NCBI GenBank assembly: GCA_021186555.1
Contig: JAJKFL010000005.1
Coordinates: 28,522,635 to 28,586,634 of the forward strand
From: Reticulitermes speratus
Lineage: Eukaryota > Arthropoda > Insecta > Blattodea > Rhinotermitidae
DNA length: 64,000 nucleotides
Direction of reading: 5' to 3'
Shown here piece after piece: positions 13,116-24,692 of the stretch (position 1 is its first letter; each line of letters begins with the position of its first letter). Made by a program: the position numbers and the translations under genes. The notes below the pieces were generated by a model that was given only the letters and a program-made list of their open reading frames with translations, was not told the origin of the DNA and ran no database searches.

Positions 13116-14087
13116 TCACAATGCACGGCGTTACACTGCAGAATACCTTGTGTATAAGTAATTACATATTTTGGCAGCCTCCTAGTTGTTGCTAGCTTTG
13201 GAATAAGTGTCTTAACGATAATATTTATATATTTTTTAAGATTTTTGAATACAAAAATGACAAGACTCTACTTTAACTGGCAAAAAAGACGATTTTGCTT
13301 CGAAAATATGTGATCTTTAATTTTTTGTTTTTGGTATGAGATTAAAAAGCGTACAACTGATCTACTATGTTGTCATGACAATACCCGAATTATTTCAATG
13401 ACGATTTGTAGAACAGAAATAAATTCAGGTTGACCCAAACACACATTCACGCGCGCGCACGCAAAGGGCAAGGTTATGATGCCACATTTCCTACAAAAAG
13501 GAAGCAAGGTAAAAGCACTCAAACTACTGAATTGTATAAATATTAATCCCTTGAATCACAGCGGATACTGCAGCTTATCTCCTGCTGTAACGTTATAAAG
13601 CAAAACCTTAGGCCTGCACAGTGTATGCGAGTGTTTCATGTAATTCTCATTATGAGTGTCAACTGTTTTTCCTGAACAACATTAAAAAGTTTGTTTCTGC
13701 AATTTAGAAGTAATGTGCTTTCAAATTTTTACCTCTCTAAAAATAGAGAGAATGTGACAAAATAATTGAACCAGACCTAGTTATAAATTTCCCTCATTTT
13801 ACCTTAATTCAAATTACCATGAAAGTTTCCTTTGCCTTTACCTTTGAAATGTTATGACAGATCTCCCGCAAGCCATGAATCACGTTACATTTTATTCACT
13901 AATTTATATTCACCTGTAATTATTGTAAATGTAGATAAGTATCGTGATCCAGTAGCACCTTTCTTTTCAAGAGACTGAAATATGTATCTTTATTAATTAC
14001 ACGTTTTTCCGCAACCGTCCAGACCTATAACTGAAATGAAGTGGAAGTAGCTTATACACACACATCATTTTTACTGGGTAATTACAA
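13116..14087. other. No gene seen
   Basis: AT-rich unique DNA with a short alternating CACGCGCGCGCAC run near 13449-13461. Confidence 0.5.
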
Positions 14088-14140
14088 ATGAGAACTCGTT
14101 TTGGAAGGTACTGTAGACCTGTCGTAAGACAGAATACGAA
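14088..14140 (+). mobile_element. LINE 3'-end scrap
   Basis: The 18-codon segment at 14088 reads MRTRFGRYCRPVVRQNTK. It matches the last codons of the LINE at 53.15 kb (WRTRFGRGYGPVVRQTTE) and the fragment at 24.0 kb, down to the DNA words CGTAAGACAGA. Only the extreme 3' end is present. The rest of the open frame (to 14423) does not match the LINE. Confidence 0.65.
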
Positions 14141-15885
14141 ATTATTCAGTATAAGGGTATACAGGACCTGCTGTGCCTTAAGGGATTTTAAAATAGTTTA
14201 CATCAAAATCCCCTCATTAATTCGATTACTCTTACAAGAGAGAGGCTATCAGATTACATTTTTACACGCAGTACATTTATGTCTCTTACCTGTCAGCATC
14301 CTGGTGAGTACCTCTACTTACACAGTCATGGTTGACCTTCTTGACCTACGTTACATGATCCTTCTGAACAATCGATTATATGATTGGCATGGCCTACTTT
14401 ATTGTAGTCACCGGGGGATCTAAAAAGCAACCTGAGGCACTGACGGACCATTGATGTTTGTGTTCCGCTGCGTCACCCTGGGCGGAGGGAGGTGACAGGG
14501 GGAATTAGATATCTCATTTTCTGGCTGTGGCGCAATTCAAGGCCCTACGTCACATTTAATTTATGGATAGTGTTTTTAGAACCGCACCAATGATGAAAGG
14601 TTAGAGGACGCTCAGTGGCACGGGGGATGGTTAGATGTACAGAAAATGATATTCCGAGCGGAACTCACAGTGGAATCATTATACCGACGACCTCTGCCAA
14701 TAAAAGACATGGGTACTAATTGCTGAGAATTACAGAGGATTGCGCGGCAACCCTTTCTCCTCCAAAATCTGTCTTCGGAATGAAAGAGAAAAATTATTGT
14801 CGAAGAATGCAGTTACAGAAGAAATACTGAGTGCTGAATGAAGGTATCATTACATTAGTATTTAGTTTGTACAGTTTTATAATAAACTGTATATATTTTT
14901 TACTTATTATAAAAAATAGCTCCACCAGGTATGAAATCAATCATTATTTTTCGGCCTAGTTTTAATGAATTTCTAACCTCGGTTTACAGGAGGATAATGG
15001 TGTTGAGGGTTTACTGGGGTTTCTTTCCTCGCTTGAGTTGCAGATAGAGAAATGTATGTAAAAGGTATAATGATATTATACCATATCTCTACTTATTTAC
15101 ATCTGTATTATAGGTAATTAGCAAATTATGAACAGCGCTGTATGTGAGCGTTACAATTCTGGGACTACCTCTCACTTTTGTTGAATTATCTACACGTGCT
15201 TTATCAAAGGTCCTACCTGTGTTTCATATTCTGTACAAATATCTGCATGAAAAAATGCTCAGTTTGAATAAGTTTCAGCCAGTTACGATCTACACGTAGA
15301 TATTGGCATAAAGGCATGTAGGTCTTTATGCATAATGTGCGCTACTGTCGACTAATTTTAACCAAAACTGGTACTGCATATTTCTACAAATTTTAATAAA
15401 ACTCACTAGTACGAAAGCAAATTTAAATCGGCTCACCGTTCTTTGAATTGTTTACATTGGGGATGAACAAAGACAGGGACAGACGTTTAATGGCAGGCTT
15501 TTCGCGACGTTTCGCTGCGAACATAATATAAAGTCGGTTTTTACTTCACAAGAAATATATCGCACCTAAATTACAAAAATGTTTCCGTCAATAGTGTTTA
15601 CAGACACAATGGCCAGATGGAGGCGCTAGCCCGCTTTGAGATGTCGGTACATATATACCAGACAACATGGCTTCAATCCCAGACGACTTAAATCTTCTTG
15701 AGCCTCGCTGTGAGAACCTTGCATCTCGCCATCGCTTTTTGCTAGCAGAACCACACGAACCCTCATCTAAGGGTTTCGCAGCAGTGAAGTCTAAAATCTG
15801 AAGCAGTAAGGCCTCCATCATATTCACAGCGGCAGTCTACCACACTACAAGAAATATCCCCAAAATTATTATTCCTTTACAGGCC
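14141..15885. other. No gene seen
   Basis: AT-rich unique DNA. A minus-strand frame at 15588-15827 (79 codons, containing RRFKSSGIEAMLSGIYVPTS) has less biased composition than its neighbours but no domain I can name. I do not call it a gene. Confidence 0.5.
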
Positions 15886-15889
15886 TGGA

Positions 15890-16102
15890 CAGGCACTTAG
15901 GGTTCCAGGAGGTTGAGGATCCCAGGATTTCTAGACCATCGGCACATGAAGGTAGCAAGGTTGTTAGCCCTACGCACCGACCGTCTTCACCCCCAGGAAA
16001 TATTTCTGGTACTCAATTTCTGTTAGAGGCTGAGTCGACCCGCGCGAACGTCCGGCTTGTAGCGCAGTGCCTCAACTAAATGCGCCACCGCGTGGCCCCC
16101 TC
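15890..16102 (-). mobile_element. tRNA-derived SINE, family E
   Basis: On the minus strand the sequence opens GGGGGCCACGCGGTGGCGCA, then TTTAGTTGAGGCACTGCGCT (A-box region), then a B-box-like CGGGTCGACTCAG. It ends in a body that includes a GGTCTAGAAATCCTGGGATC stretch. That 5' arrangement is the tRNA-related head of a SINE. There is a single copy in this window and no clear target duplication. Confidence 0.55.
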
Positions 16103-16489
16103 TATAATTACCGGTACGAAAAGATCGACGGATCATCGTGACCATTCATAATCATTATGCTTAACCTGATTCACTTCCATACCGCATACCTCACCTATCA
16201 CTATAGGGAATTAGACAAACATTTTATATGAAATAATAGGCATTGATTTTGTTATATTAATACCTAAGCAATGACGTCTGTGAATAAGTCTCCCTGAAGA
16301 AGATTAATATCTGATCTAAACACGCCAAGTATGAATTAATGTTGATATTGCATTGTAGGCCTATACCTCCGAAGATGGCTTTTTATTTTCAATGATTCTA
16401 TTATTAAACGACCCCACTGTGTGGCGGCTAGGAGAACTCATAGGGTGCATCAATACAAGCGCCACTTAGTTTAGGAACCTTGAGGAGAT

Positions 16490-16700
16490 GGGTTCGTTTT
16501 CAGGCTACCTCTAGACAGCCGAGGATTCATGTTTTAATTACCGGTAGGGGCCAGAAACTCTTCTGTCATTCGAAGGGTAGATATCGGCTGTGGGGCCCAC
16601 ACAGCCTCCCATTCAATCATTCAATTATTACGGGGGGTAATGCCGCTGGGGGCGTGAGGCTGACCACTCTGCTTTGTGACGACTTTAAAAATGGGTAGAG
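16490..16700 (+). mobile_element. tRNA-derived SINE, family B, copy 1
   Basis: Contains the family landmark GGGGCCCACACAGCCTCC at 16597-16614. It is preceded by about 70 bp of body, with a degenerate B box near 16520, and followed by the GCCGCTGGGGGCGTGAGGCT segment also found at 38.3 kb. Three other copies (38.2, 47.1, 48.1 kb) show the same order. Both ends are uncertain. Confidence 0.65.
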
Positions 16701-17395
16701 ATCGAAGTCCCGAGGAAGAACGATATTCAATAGACAAAGGCAGTGCTTCGCATACGCAGACGATGTAGTAATTTCTGGCCGTGCAGTGAGACATAGTGCA
16801 GAAACAGTGGAAGATAAGAAAACTGCAGCATCATAGATTGGCTGGACCATAAATATATGATTAACAGAAAGAAAAATTTTAATTATCCAGTAGAAATTGA
16901 TACAAAAGGACAGAAACACGAAAATCTTATAAAACAATTATACTGGCTGTGTCTTATGGTGCTGAATATTACACCTGAAAAATAAAAAGGGAAGAGTCTT
17001 AATGACGCGGAAAGGAAAAACAGCGAGAAAAATGTAAGGTCCAACGTATGAAAATGATTATTAGAAAACAGAAAGAATCAAGAAATGTATAATACAGTGA
17101 AATATCCATGCAGTGTAACTGTAATTAAAGTATGTAGATTCAAATGACTTGGCATGTTGTAAGAGTGGGTGGTACAAGGTCAGTAAGAAGTTACTGGAAG
17201 GAAAACCAGGAGAAAGAAGGGGGAAAAGAAGGGAAGACCTAGGCTAAGGATGAACGGATGATGCTGAATCGGGCCTGAGGAATATGCCTGTAAAAAGATG
17301 AAGAACAAGACCTTTGGTCAGAAAGAAATGGACATCTCTCGTGAGAGTAGCCAAGGACGGACTAAAGTGCTATATTGCTAAAGAAGTAGAAGACA
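16700..17395 (+). pseudogene. Decayed LINE reverse-transcriptase remnant, second LINE family
   Basis: Broken reading frames keep family landmarks in the right order. QCFAYADDVVISG at 16741 is the YADD catalytic box of a non-LTR reverse transcriptase. VSYGAEYYT near 16948 corresponds to the usual YGAETWTL block. A GPTYEN block follows near 17038, and near 17170-17245 there is a basic segment of the type LLEGKPGERRGKRRPR found near the C-terminus of RTE-like ORF2 proteins. Stops and frame changes are frequent, so this is an old copy. It differs in sequence from the LINE at 53.15 kb. Clade assignment (RTE-like) is inference. Confidence 0.72.
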
Positions 17396-18607
17396 AGAAG
17401 CAATCTACTTCCACTTCCCATATACCTTCACGACATGTACAGTAACTTTACTTGCCTTTGCTTTAATACTGAGTTTGAAACAAAGAGTCATATTTGAAAA
17501 ATTTTCGGGTGGTTCGAAGTGTAAAAGGCGGTAAAATTTTAGTTTGCAGTCTCCAGGTTCATGATGCGTGACACCGTCTTCTTGAAGGTAGGGACAGCAG
17601 GTTTCCATTTGTATACACTTAACAGAATATGTTCTGTCGTCATAAACCTTACGACCACAATCTAAATTTCCATTCGGGTATTATTCTATGCAAACTGAAA
17701 GTGAAAACTTGGTGATGGCTCTCGAAATATTCTTTGTGTCATTCAAATCGGAATCTTTGTGAACACTCAGGAGAGATAAATACAATACCTCGACATTCGT
17801 CGAAACTTTATTCGTATTTTATTGCACGGAAGAATCAGTTGGAAATAGCCGTGTCGTGAGGTAACGCGTGGGCAATGACTGTGATCTTACGTCTGGCTCG
17901 TGATGAGCTCAGAGTATCGTCCAACGATCTGGTTTGTGCCTGCAGCAATCGCTTGTTACATGTCCCGTACCGAATGGTACCACGCGACGGAATGTGAAGA
18001 CTTTCACGTAACTCGAAATCTACGCGGAAATTAGAATTCATGCTTCATTAACTCCGCACCGAAATACTTACTTTTGCTTTATTGCGTTATAATTCTTATT
18101 TCAAACTGCTCCAATAGTGTCTCTTACAGAAGTTTTTTGGGCTATAATTTAAATAAATATTCAACAAAAGTCAAAAATTTCCCCAGATCAGATTGTAGGT
18201 TGCAGACGAGGAGATTTCTCGAGTTCATACCTTGGAGGAGACCCATGATATTTCTTTAAAAGACAGGTGGCGTATATATGGTGACTGACAAATCAAAGTA
18301 CGATTTTTTATGTGACATATTATTTTCCCGTGTCTACAATTTGTCGATTCATTCCAAGTTTGGTTGAATAGAACAAGAATAAGAAAAAGAACAACAGTAG
18401 CAGCAGTAGCAATGGCAGTAGCAGTAGCAGAAGCAGCAGCAGCAGCAACAACAAAAACAACTACAGTCACATTATACAGTTATATACGGATTTCTGTGTG
18501 AATTGCTTGCGACTATCGCTGTATATTCTTTAGAACAAAACAATTTTAAAAAGGATGTAGTACAGGCAAATGAAAAGGACGTTACGCCTAATATATGCCT
18601 CTTGCAG
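17396..18607. other. No gene seen; CAG-type repeat
   Basis: AT-rich unique DNA apart from an interrupted (GCA/GTA)n tract at 18383-18462. The minus-strand frame over that tract (alanine, threonine and valine rich) is an artefact of the repeat. Confidence 0.55.
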
Positions 18608-18928
18608 TAGGGGAGAGGGGGGATAGTTGGCACACTTTTCACTTTATAATTTTTCACATTTTCCCTGTACATGTTAAGTTGAATATAGCGGCACGTATGG
18701 CTAGCAACACTCTTGGGCTACAATCTTACCTACACAAATTTGACGCTATTCGTAAGGAATAGGAGGGAGAGGCTTTTGCCCTAACCTCTGCACGTGTGCC
18801 AACCTGCCCCACGCACGGGGTAAGTTGGCATATGGTAAAATACGTGGAAAATCAAGATGCCAACTTTTCAAGGCCAAGACATAACAGACAGTGATTAATA
18901 TAATGTTTTATGGAACAAACGTGTCAGA

Positions 18929-19323
18929 TAGGGGCGAACCAAAGGGGGGCTACCAGGCTGCAGCCTCCCAAACACCCCAAAACTAAAATTTAAAAAGCAC
19001 AGATTTTGTGAATACGATCTTATCAAGGGTTTTACGTGATTTACCCTGCAGCCAAATTCAGCCACTGAAATCAGCTGATGACTAGTACATTAGAATTTTG
19101 AATAATAAATTAATAAAATTAAAAAACAATAAGATAGGACACTGTGATTAGTCATGGAATATGTAGTTATATTTGCATGTATATAAATGTAGTTGCAGAC
19201 AGTGTTATGTTGTACTTATGACATGATTTTCATAACACAATTTTTAAAATCAAACACAAATTATATTCAGCCTCAGGGTCAGCCTCCCCCCCCCCCCAAT
19301 GAAAAATTCTGGTTGCGCACCTT
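18929..19323. mobile_element. Nested hAT-like MITE in pogo copy 1
   Basis: A 395-bp insertion flanked by an exact 8-bp direct repeat, GTGTCAGA, at 18921-18928 and 19324-19331. Eight bases is the hAT target-duplication length. The ends are imperfect inverted repeats (left AGGGGCGAACCAAAG; right read inwards AAGGTGCGCAACCAGAA), similar to the GGGGCGNANCCA style common in hAT termini. A C-run at 19285-19300 lies just inside the right end. The same insertion occupies the same place in the second pogo copy, so it is older than the separation of the two copies. Confidence 0.75.
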
Positions 19324-19572
19324 GTGTCAGATACAGGTTGTGCGCAACAACGAGGTGTTATTATGGTAATAAAACAGTTGAGAAACAATAGAATTTCGGC
19401 CCAAAATTCAATACATTTACTTAAATTGAAAAAGAAAATCAAAAGGAAAGGTAACTCAGTATGGCACTAGCCTACCACCAGCAACACACGTTTTCATTCT
19501 AAATAAAGTATCCCAATCCTATGAGACTGGCAATTTAGGCAAGCACAGTTGGGAGAGCCATCAGTCCATTAT

Positions 19573-20700
19573 TCAAGTGACCGCAACTTGCATTCTGTGC
19601 ACTGAATCCACATTTCTCTGGATGCGCCAAGACAGTAGAGGTAGGAAGTATCCTCGGAGTCTTCTTCGTCTGTGTCGCCTGCATTTTTGGATTTTGTTTG
19701 GTATTTTTGCGTTCTGCTCTTGTAAATCTCTCTTTAGATACGTGGCACGCTTGTCTTTCTTATATTTTAGGCCCAGTTCTTCTCTCATTTGCTCCGAGCC
19801 TTCTGTTGTACTGGTGTCAAAGCATTTTTGACAGAGGTATCAGCCAAAATTACAGTTATTTTCTTTGTTCTTGTTTACATTCTTGCTCTTTTTGCGTACG
19901 GTTTAGGAAGGTTTCGAACGTCTTCTGGAGTAGCAGGACGTGTTTCAACTTTTGAAGCAGAAGATGATTATTTGGGAGAATCATCAAAATCGCAGGAAGT
20001 TCACTGTTGCTACTGGAAGCTGCTGCCTCCATAGGAGGGGCAGCTATATCTGCAACGTAATCTTCCATAAATTCTTTATTTTGAAAGATATCGCCGCTGA
20101 ACAGGTAAATTCCAGAAAACTGGAAACCTGCTTTGGTATTTGCAGAAGTCAGGTGCGAAGGTGTTTTGACGACACAAGGATTGTCATGTATTTCACTGTT
20201 GTGCCTGTATGGTTAGTTATGCAGTCATCATAAGCTCGGTTAACATACGTCGTAAGCGATCCGTTCACAGGCCTGTCAAGAGGCTGGAGTTACGGCTGCA
20301 GTGTGGAGGGAAGTTGAGGACAGTCACGCCATTCTGCTTGCAGTAGTCTATTGCCCGTATGGCCAAATGCGAATCATGGTTGTCTAGCAACAGAACTACT
20401 GATCTCTCTTTAGAAGGCTTAGCATGTGCCACGAAATGTTTTACATATCTTACAAAATGCCCCTCCGTCATCTACACAGAAGGATGGACGGTATGTTCAA
20501 TGACAGTGTTGGTGAGGTGGTTTTACCTCATCCTGCCTTACCCTTTTGCAGTATCTTGCCCAAATACGAAAAGAAATCTGAAATCCTTCGCCGCTTTCCT
20601 TGTTGACCGTCCACGTTTTCGCAGAGCTCTCACAGCTTGTAGCAATAATCCAGAAGTGTGTTGCTCCTATATGACCTCTTCTTGCAAGTACGCATTATTT
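19573..20700 (-). pseudogene. pogo-like transposase remnant, copy 1
   Basis: Read 5' to 3' on the minus strand. Near 20695-20575 there is a psq-type helix-turn-helix piece including QAVRALRKRGRSTRKAAKDF. Then comes MTEGHFVRYVKHFVAHAKPS leading to LLLDNHDSHLAI and NFPPHCSRNSSL (20471-20265), which is the second-Asp region of a pogo/Tigger DDE domain (family consensus LLLDNHxSH...FPPHCSHKLQPLD). Further pieces follow to a C-terminal segment near 19690-19573 that reads, in another frame, SYLYCLGASREMWIQC, a cysteine-containing tail found in related transposases. Compared with full pogo proteins (about 500 residues) the stretch between the HTH and the second Asp, including the first catalytic Asp, is gone. 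Remaining parts lie in different frames. Confidence 0.75.
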
Positions 20701-21195
20701 AACTTCTTAAACCGGACAGAAAAAATCACACTGCTAAACAATTAACCAATGAGATTCTGATCGACAGCGGGGCAAGTTGACACAGTGAGCCAACATGCCC
20801 CACGTTGAGTGTGTCGACCTGCCCCGTCGCCACCTTCTTATGTTTTAGAGTGTATCATCCTCAAACAAAATGGAAGCCTACAATTCTCTCTAGCTCCAAT
20901 GTTAGCCAAAAGGAGGTATCATTCATAGGCAGCACAATGTCACATGTAGCTGTAACCAAACTTCAAACACAAAACATTTTATAAAGCGATAAAAAATTAC
21001 TTCCTGCGGTGTACAAAATAAAACACTACACCACAGTTCAGTCATAGCTCACAAAGCGCTGACGCATGCTAACCGCTCTCAGGAGAAGTCATTAAACAGT
21101 AAAAATTGACAGGTATTGCTATCCTGCGCCATAGTTGGGATTTATGGCCATTTTGCCAACTTACCCCTGTAGCCAACTAGCCCCCCTCTCCCCTA

Positions 21196-22693
21196 CTTAC
21201 GACCTTTTAGATAACTAAATAAAATTGGCTAATGGGTCATAGTCGTTATTTTGTGCGTCCGTTTCATAAATTGCTTTATTAAGCCCAAAAATTATATATT
21301 TTGTAATTTATGACAACAATTCAGCATTGATAACAACACTGAAGAGCTAAATAGACATAGGAATAGAAAGAATTACAACTTCATTAGAATAGATGCAGTC
21401 TAGCGAAGAGTAGAGCATTATACCCTGCAGGCAGTACTCCATAATTATCGTAGGCTATAAAAATATAATTCACCAATTAACGAAGACACAAGCAACATGC
21501 TGAAAGTCAGTCGCTTCTATTAAGGTGCAATGTATTTTAACTAGCAGCACTTCTTTGTACATCGATGTGTCCTGAATCCTGATGTACGTATGCAGAAGAG
21601 AATTTTACAAATACAGAAATTTAAGGTCATGTAATTTCTTATAACTTTTTATTTGACTTCAACGAAGAAGTAACACGTAGATACATATGCATTCCATGTT
21701 CTTTATAAAGTAAAAAACGGTCATAATACCGACAAAAGAAATGACTGCCGAACTTCCGTGTTTTTACTTTTCAGCAAGGCATGATATATACATCTTTTTA
21801 GAGAATAAATACTTTACATATGTTTAAATATTACTACTTTTATTTAGTGTGATTTGGTCGTCAAATTTTATGAAAAGTGGACCACGATCCTTTTGAAAAC
21901 GTAGGTATATTATTTTCGATCTGAAACATATTCTACCATTTATTATTACACATAGAGTGTCAGAATCGATTGAAATAAAAGAAATGAAATAGGTTCTAAA
22001 TATCACACAATGACGTGATGTGGTCACTGAAGTAGAATCCGGATTGTAAAAGCTCTTATTGTGGTTTTCAAACGTCCTCCAAAAACTTATTGCGGTTCAA
22101 ATTAAATCATTAAAAAAGAGGTTTCCAATTTATGGCTCAAGGAAAAAGATTGCACAATTTGCACTGTGAACCATTCTTACACAACTAACACAGTGTGTAT
22201 GCAATAAAAGCATTCGTGTACATTAGTCAGTTCCGGAGGCTTAATAAAAACTTACCGGATTATTACATTCGAAGCATAAACTCTACTTTCAAGAGTTTTA
22301 GGTACCATATCTTAAAACGTATTCCTAACCTGCCCCAAATGACAAGTTGGGTTTATATTACGCTTAACTCTTTGAAGAATGAGAATCATTTAAATAATAT
22401 TTTAAAATTAATTTCCTTCCGCACAAAAAACACATTGATTATACATAACAAAAGTCAATAATTCTGTGCCGTTTAGGAAAATATCCACTGCTTATTGCGA
22501 GAACTATTGAAATGCGTAAACAAATGACGGTGTGAGCATAGTGCCGTCTTCTTGACGTTGAGGCAGGCGGTAGATGCAGTACAAAACTGGTTAACCTGCA
22601 ACGTGGATTAAAACTTCTCATCACTTTGACGATAAATGTTGAAAGACTGCTGATAACTACAAGCTCAGTGATATAGAGTAAGGCGGGTCACAG
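21196..22693. other. No gene seen
   Basis: AT-rich unique DNA. Plus-strand frame 22195-22461 is lysine, asparagine and isoleucine rich, as expected from base composition. No repeat landmark found. Confidence 0.5.
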
Positions 22694-22962
22694 GGCCGTG
22701 CTATGGCTCAGGCGGTTAGTCGCCGACCTCTCACAGCGAAGGACCTGGTTCGATCCCAGATCAGTCCATGTGGGATTTGTGGTGGACAAAGCGGCACTGG
22801 GACAAGTTTTTCCCCGAGTACTTCGGGTTTTCCCTGTCAATTTCGTTCCGCCGGTGCTCCATTACAACGAAAAAAATAATAATTTACATCACAGGATTGT
22901 ACAATAAGCATCAAGGCTGCGGTGCGTCCGTAGCATCCGCTGCGGGGCTCTTCACAAAAAGC
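22694..22962 (+). mobile_element. tRNA-derived SINE, family A, copy 2
   Basis: Plus-strand copy with the clearest promoter: A box in CTATGGCTCAGGCGGTTAGT near 22701-22720 and B box GGTTCGATCCC at 22748-22758. The body (TCCATGTGGGATTTGTGGTG onwards) matches copies 1 and 3, and the 3' end is GCGGGGCTCTTCAC followed by AAAAAG and an unusually long G-run (22963-22985). I could not define a convincing target duplication. Frames over it resemble peptides that appear in many insect gene predictions, but they are SINE readings. Confidence 0.88.
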
Positions 22963-22985
22963 GGGGGGGGGGGGGGGGGGGGGGG
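22963..22985. repeat. G homopolymer at SINE tail
   Basis: About 23 consecutive G residues directly 3' of family A copy 2. Length in the assembly may be unreliable. Confidence 0.8.
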
Positions 22986-22986
22986 A

Positions 22987-24000
22987 AGTCACAAGTAAGT
23001 TTTGTATCAGAGATACATTTTAAGTAATAAAATGTGCGCAAACAAAGTCTGGTTCATATTTCAAGAGCTGAAAATCTAGGCTTCTGAAATTATCACGTGC
23101 AAATTTAGAAAAATAAATATGCATTTGTGAAAGAAATTACTATTTCAAAGGAATGTACAAGGCTCCGTCCTGATAAGCTGATGTCATCTGAGATATCAAG
23201 ACAGTGCCCACCTTTTATTAAAATCGAAGGTTCGTTACGTGTTCATAACTGCTCGCTCTTTTACCCCGAGTCTTTAAGTACATATCCTGTTTCTTTAAGA
23301 CAGACTGCAGACAGGACACAAATATTTGGCGGTAGTTACAAGGAAAACAGCAATGTCTTTATTCCTGGTGCCCCCTATGAACAAAGCAGTATTCATTGTT
23401 CTGATATATACACCACTCCATTTTGCCGCACACGTCTCCGTCATGGTTGCATTGCTGGAACAAAATCGTCACATGAAGGGTACTTTTTGTGAGAATCCTT
23501 CAATTTGTAGGAAGGTTTCACTCTTGCAGTTGTAGGACTGTTCTCACAAGTGACTGAGTTTGTGCCTCAATGACCTCCACTATCTGAGGTGAAACAATAT
23601 GTGACACAGACGTCTTAGCTCAGCCTATAACGGTTCTCTGTTATCAGCCAATGCGCTTTCTAACATTCTCAGAATAGGCATTAGTAAAAATTATTTCTAA
23701 CACCAAACGAGGGAGTGTCTGTGCGTGTAGTGTGTGTGTGTGTGTCTGTGCGTGTGAGTGTGTGTATGTACGATAATTTTATCCAGATCATCCCATTGTG
23801 TTCATCTTATGTGTGTTATAAGTTGTAACACAAAAAACGGTACGTAAGAATATTTTGTCGCGGTTTTACACAAGAAAAAAAATCACTCGTAAATAACTTT
23901 TATAGTATTTTACTTTCAATTTGATTCATTAAAATATTTGTTATATTACAGACCATCACACTTCCAATCTCTATCACATTTTCGGCGTGACATAAAAAAA
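22987..24000. other. No gene seen; TG tract
   Basis: Overlapping plus-strand frames at 23127-23535 have no recognisable domain. A (TG)n tract with C interruptions spans about 23728-23766. Confidence 0.5.
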
Positions 24001-24002
24001 CA

Positions 24003-24182
24003 ATGACGAAACGACGAGGAAGAAGGCGTAAACAGCTACTGGATGACCTTAAGGAAAAGAGAAGATACTGGAAATTGAAAGAGGAAGCATTAGATTGCAC
24101 CTTGTGGAGAACTCGCTTTGGAAGAGGCTGCGGACCTGTCGTAAGACAGACTACAGGAAGAGTGCATACAAAGCAAGCAAAC
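24003..24182 (+). mobile_element. LINE 3'-end fragment
   Basis: Codons 1-59 of the frame starting at 24003 contain RRKQLLDDLKEKRRYWKLK, then EEALDCTLWRTRFGRGCGPV and VRQTTG. This matches, at DNA and protein level, the 3' terminal coding region of the LINE at 53.15-54.05 kb. It is a deeply 5'-truncated copy of the same family, inserted on the plus strand. A poly-A-like run (AAAAAAACAATGACGAAACG) precedes it, but I could not define a target duplication. Confidence 0.8.
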
Positions 24183-24430
24183 GTCAATTCTATACAAAAC
24201 ACTCGACGCCTGGACTCCAATTTTACATATATCGCCCAATAATTATTTTATCCTACTTCTAAATATTTTAACACCACTAATATACATCTTATTAAGACCT
24301 ACAAAAAATTGTATACACCGCCAGCTGCTAACTGACCAAGACTGTAACCTGGTGGGATCTCACAGTAAAAACGATATATGGTGAATCCACATGTATTATA
24401 TTTGTACCATGTTTTAAAGCATTGTATTGG

Positions 24431-24470
24431 TAGCCTGATGATTGTCTGTTAAGACCGAAACATATAGCTG
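24431..24470 (+). ncRNA. Hammerhead-ribozyme-like motif, locus 1
   Basis: The core is intact in primary sequence: CTGATGA at 24435-24441 and GAAAC at 24457-24461, separated by a 4-bp hairpin (GTCT/AGAC with loop GTTA). After GAAAC comes AT, then ATA as the presumed cleavage triplet. The next bases GCTG (24467-24470) can pair with TAGC (24431-24434) immediately before the core, giving stem I. Stem III would be only two pairs, with a C-A mismatch here. There are one or two unpaired bases between CTGATGA and stem II, which the canonical ribozyme lacks. The fold is inference from pairing; I have no activity evidence. Confidence 0.45.
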
Positions 24471-24530
24471 TTTTTGAATAAAGACAAATAGTTGTATTGG
24501 ATGAAATACTAAAGGTTTATTTACGGAGCA

Positions 24531-24692
24531 TGTATATATATGTATGTATGTATGCATGCATGTAGTATGTATATATGTGTGTATGTATGTATGTATGTAT
24601 TTATGTATGTGTGTACGTAAGTATGTAATATATGTATGTATTACGTAGGTATGTAATGTATATATGTACGTATGTATGTATGGTTTATAGGC
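24531..24692. repeat. (TATG)n microsatellite
   Basis: About 160 bp of TATG/TGTA repeats with CATG and TACG interruptions. The minus-strand histidine, tyrosine and threonine-rich open frame over it is a repeat artefact. Confidence 0.92.

Larger units (their letters stand above)
18610..21193 (-). mobile_element. Non-autonomous pogo/Tigger-like DNA transposon, copy 1
   Basis: A 2584-bp element bounded by inverted termini: GGGGAGAGGGGGGATAGTTG at the left and GGGGAGAGGGGGGCTAGTTG read inwards from the right. A TA lies on each side (18608-18609, 21194-21195), the usual target duplication of the Tc1/mariner/pogo superfamily. Transposase pieces lie on the minus strand: a helix-turn-helix piece near 20575-20695, DDE-domain C-terminal parts at 20265-20471, and a cysteine-rich C-terminus near 19573-19690. 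The segment that should hold the first catalytic Asp is missing, so the element cannot encode a working transposase. A hAT-like element is nested at 18929-19323. A second copy is at 57899-60495. Confidence 0.85.

Noticed and set aside
12760-13161. Two overlapping frames of 133 and 114 codons
   Set aside because: They run through a compound CCAT/CCAAC tandem tract; open only because the repeat lacks stop codons.
16297-16335. CTGAAGA...TAAAC as another hammerhead core
   Set aside because: The invariant GAAA is replaced by TAAA and no stem I forms.
22748-22758. Polymerase III A and B boxes as evidence for tRNA genes
   Set aside because: No cloverleaf could be built around them and the sequence continues into a repeated SINE body; the same applies at 39.4, 29.4 and 48.1 kb.
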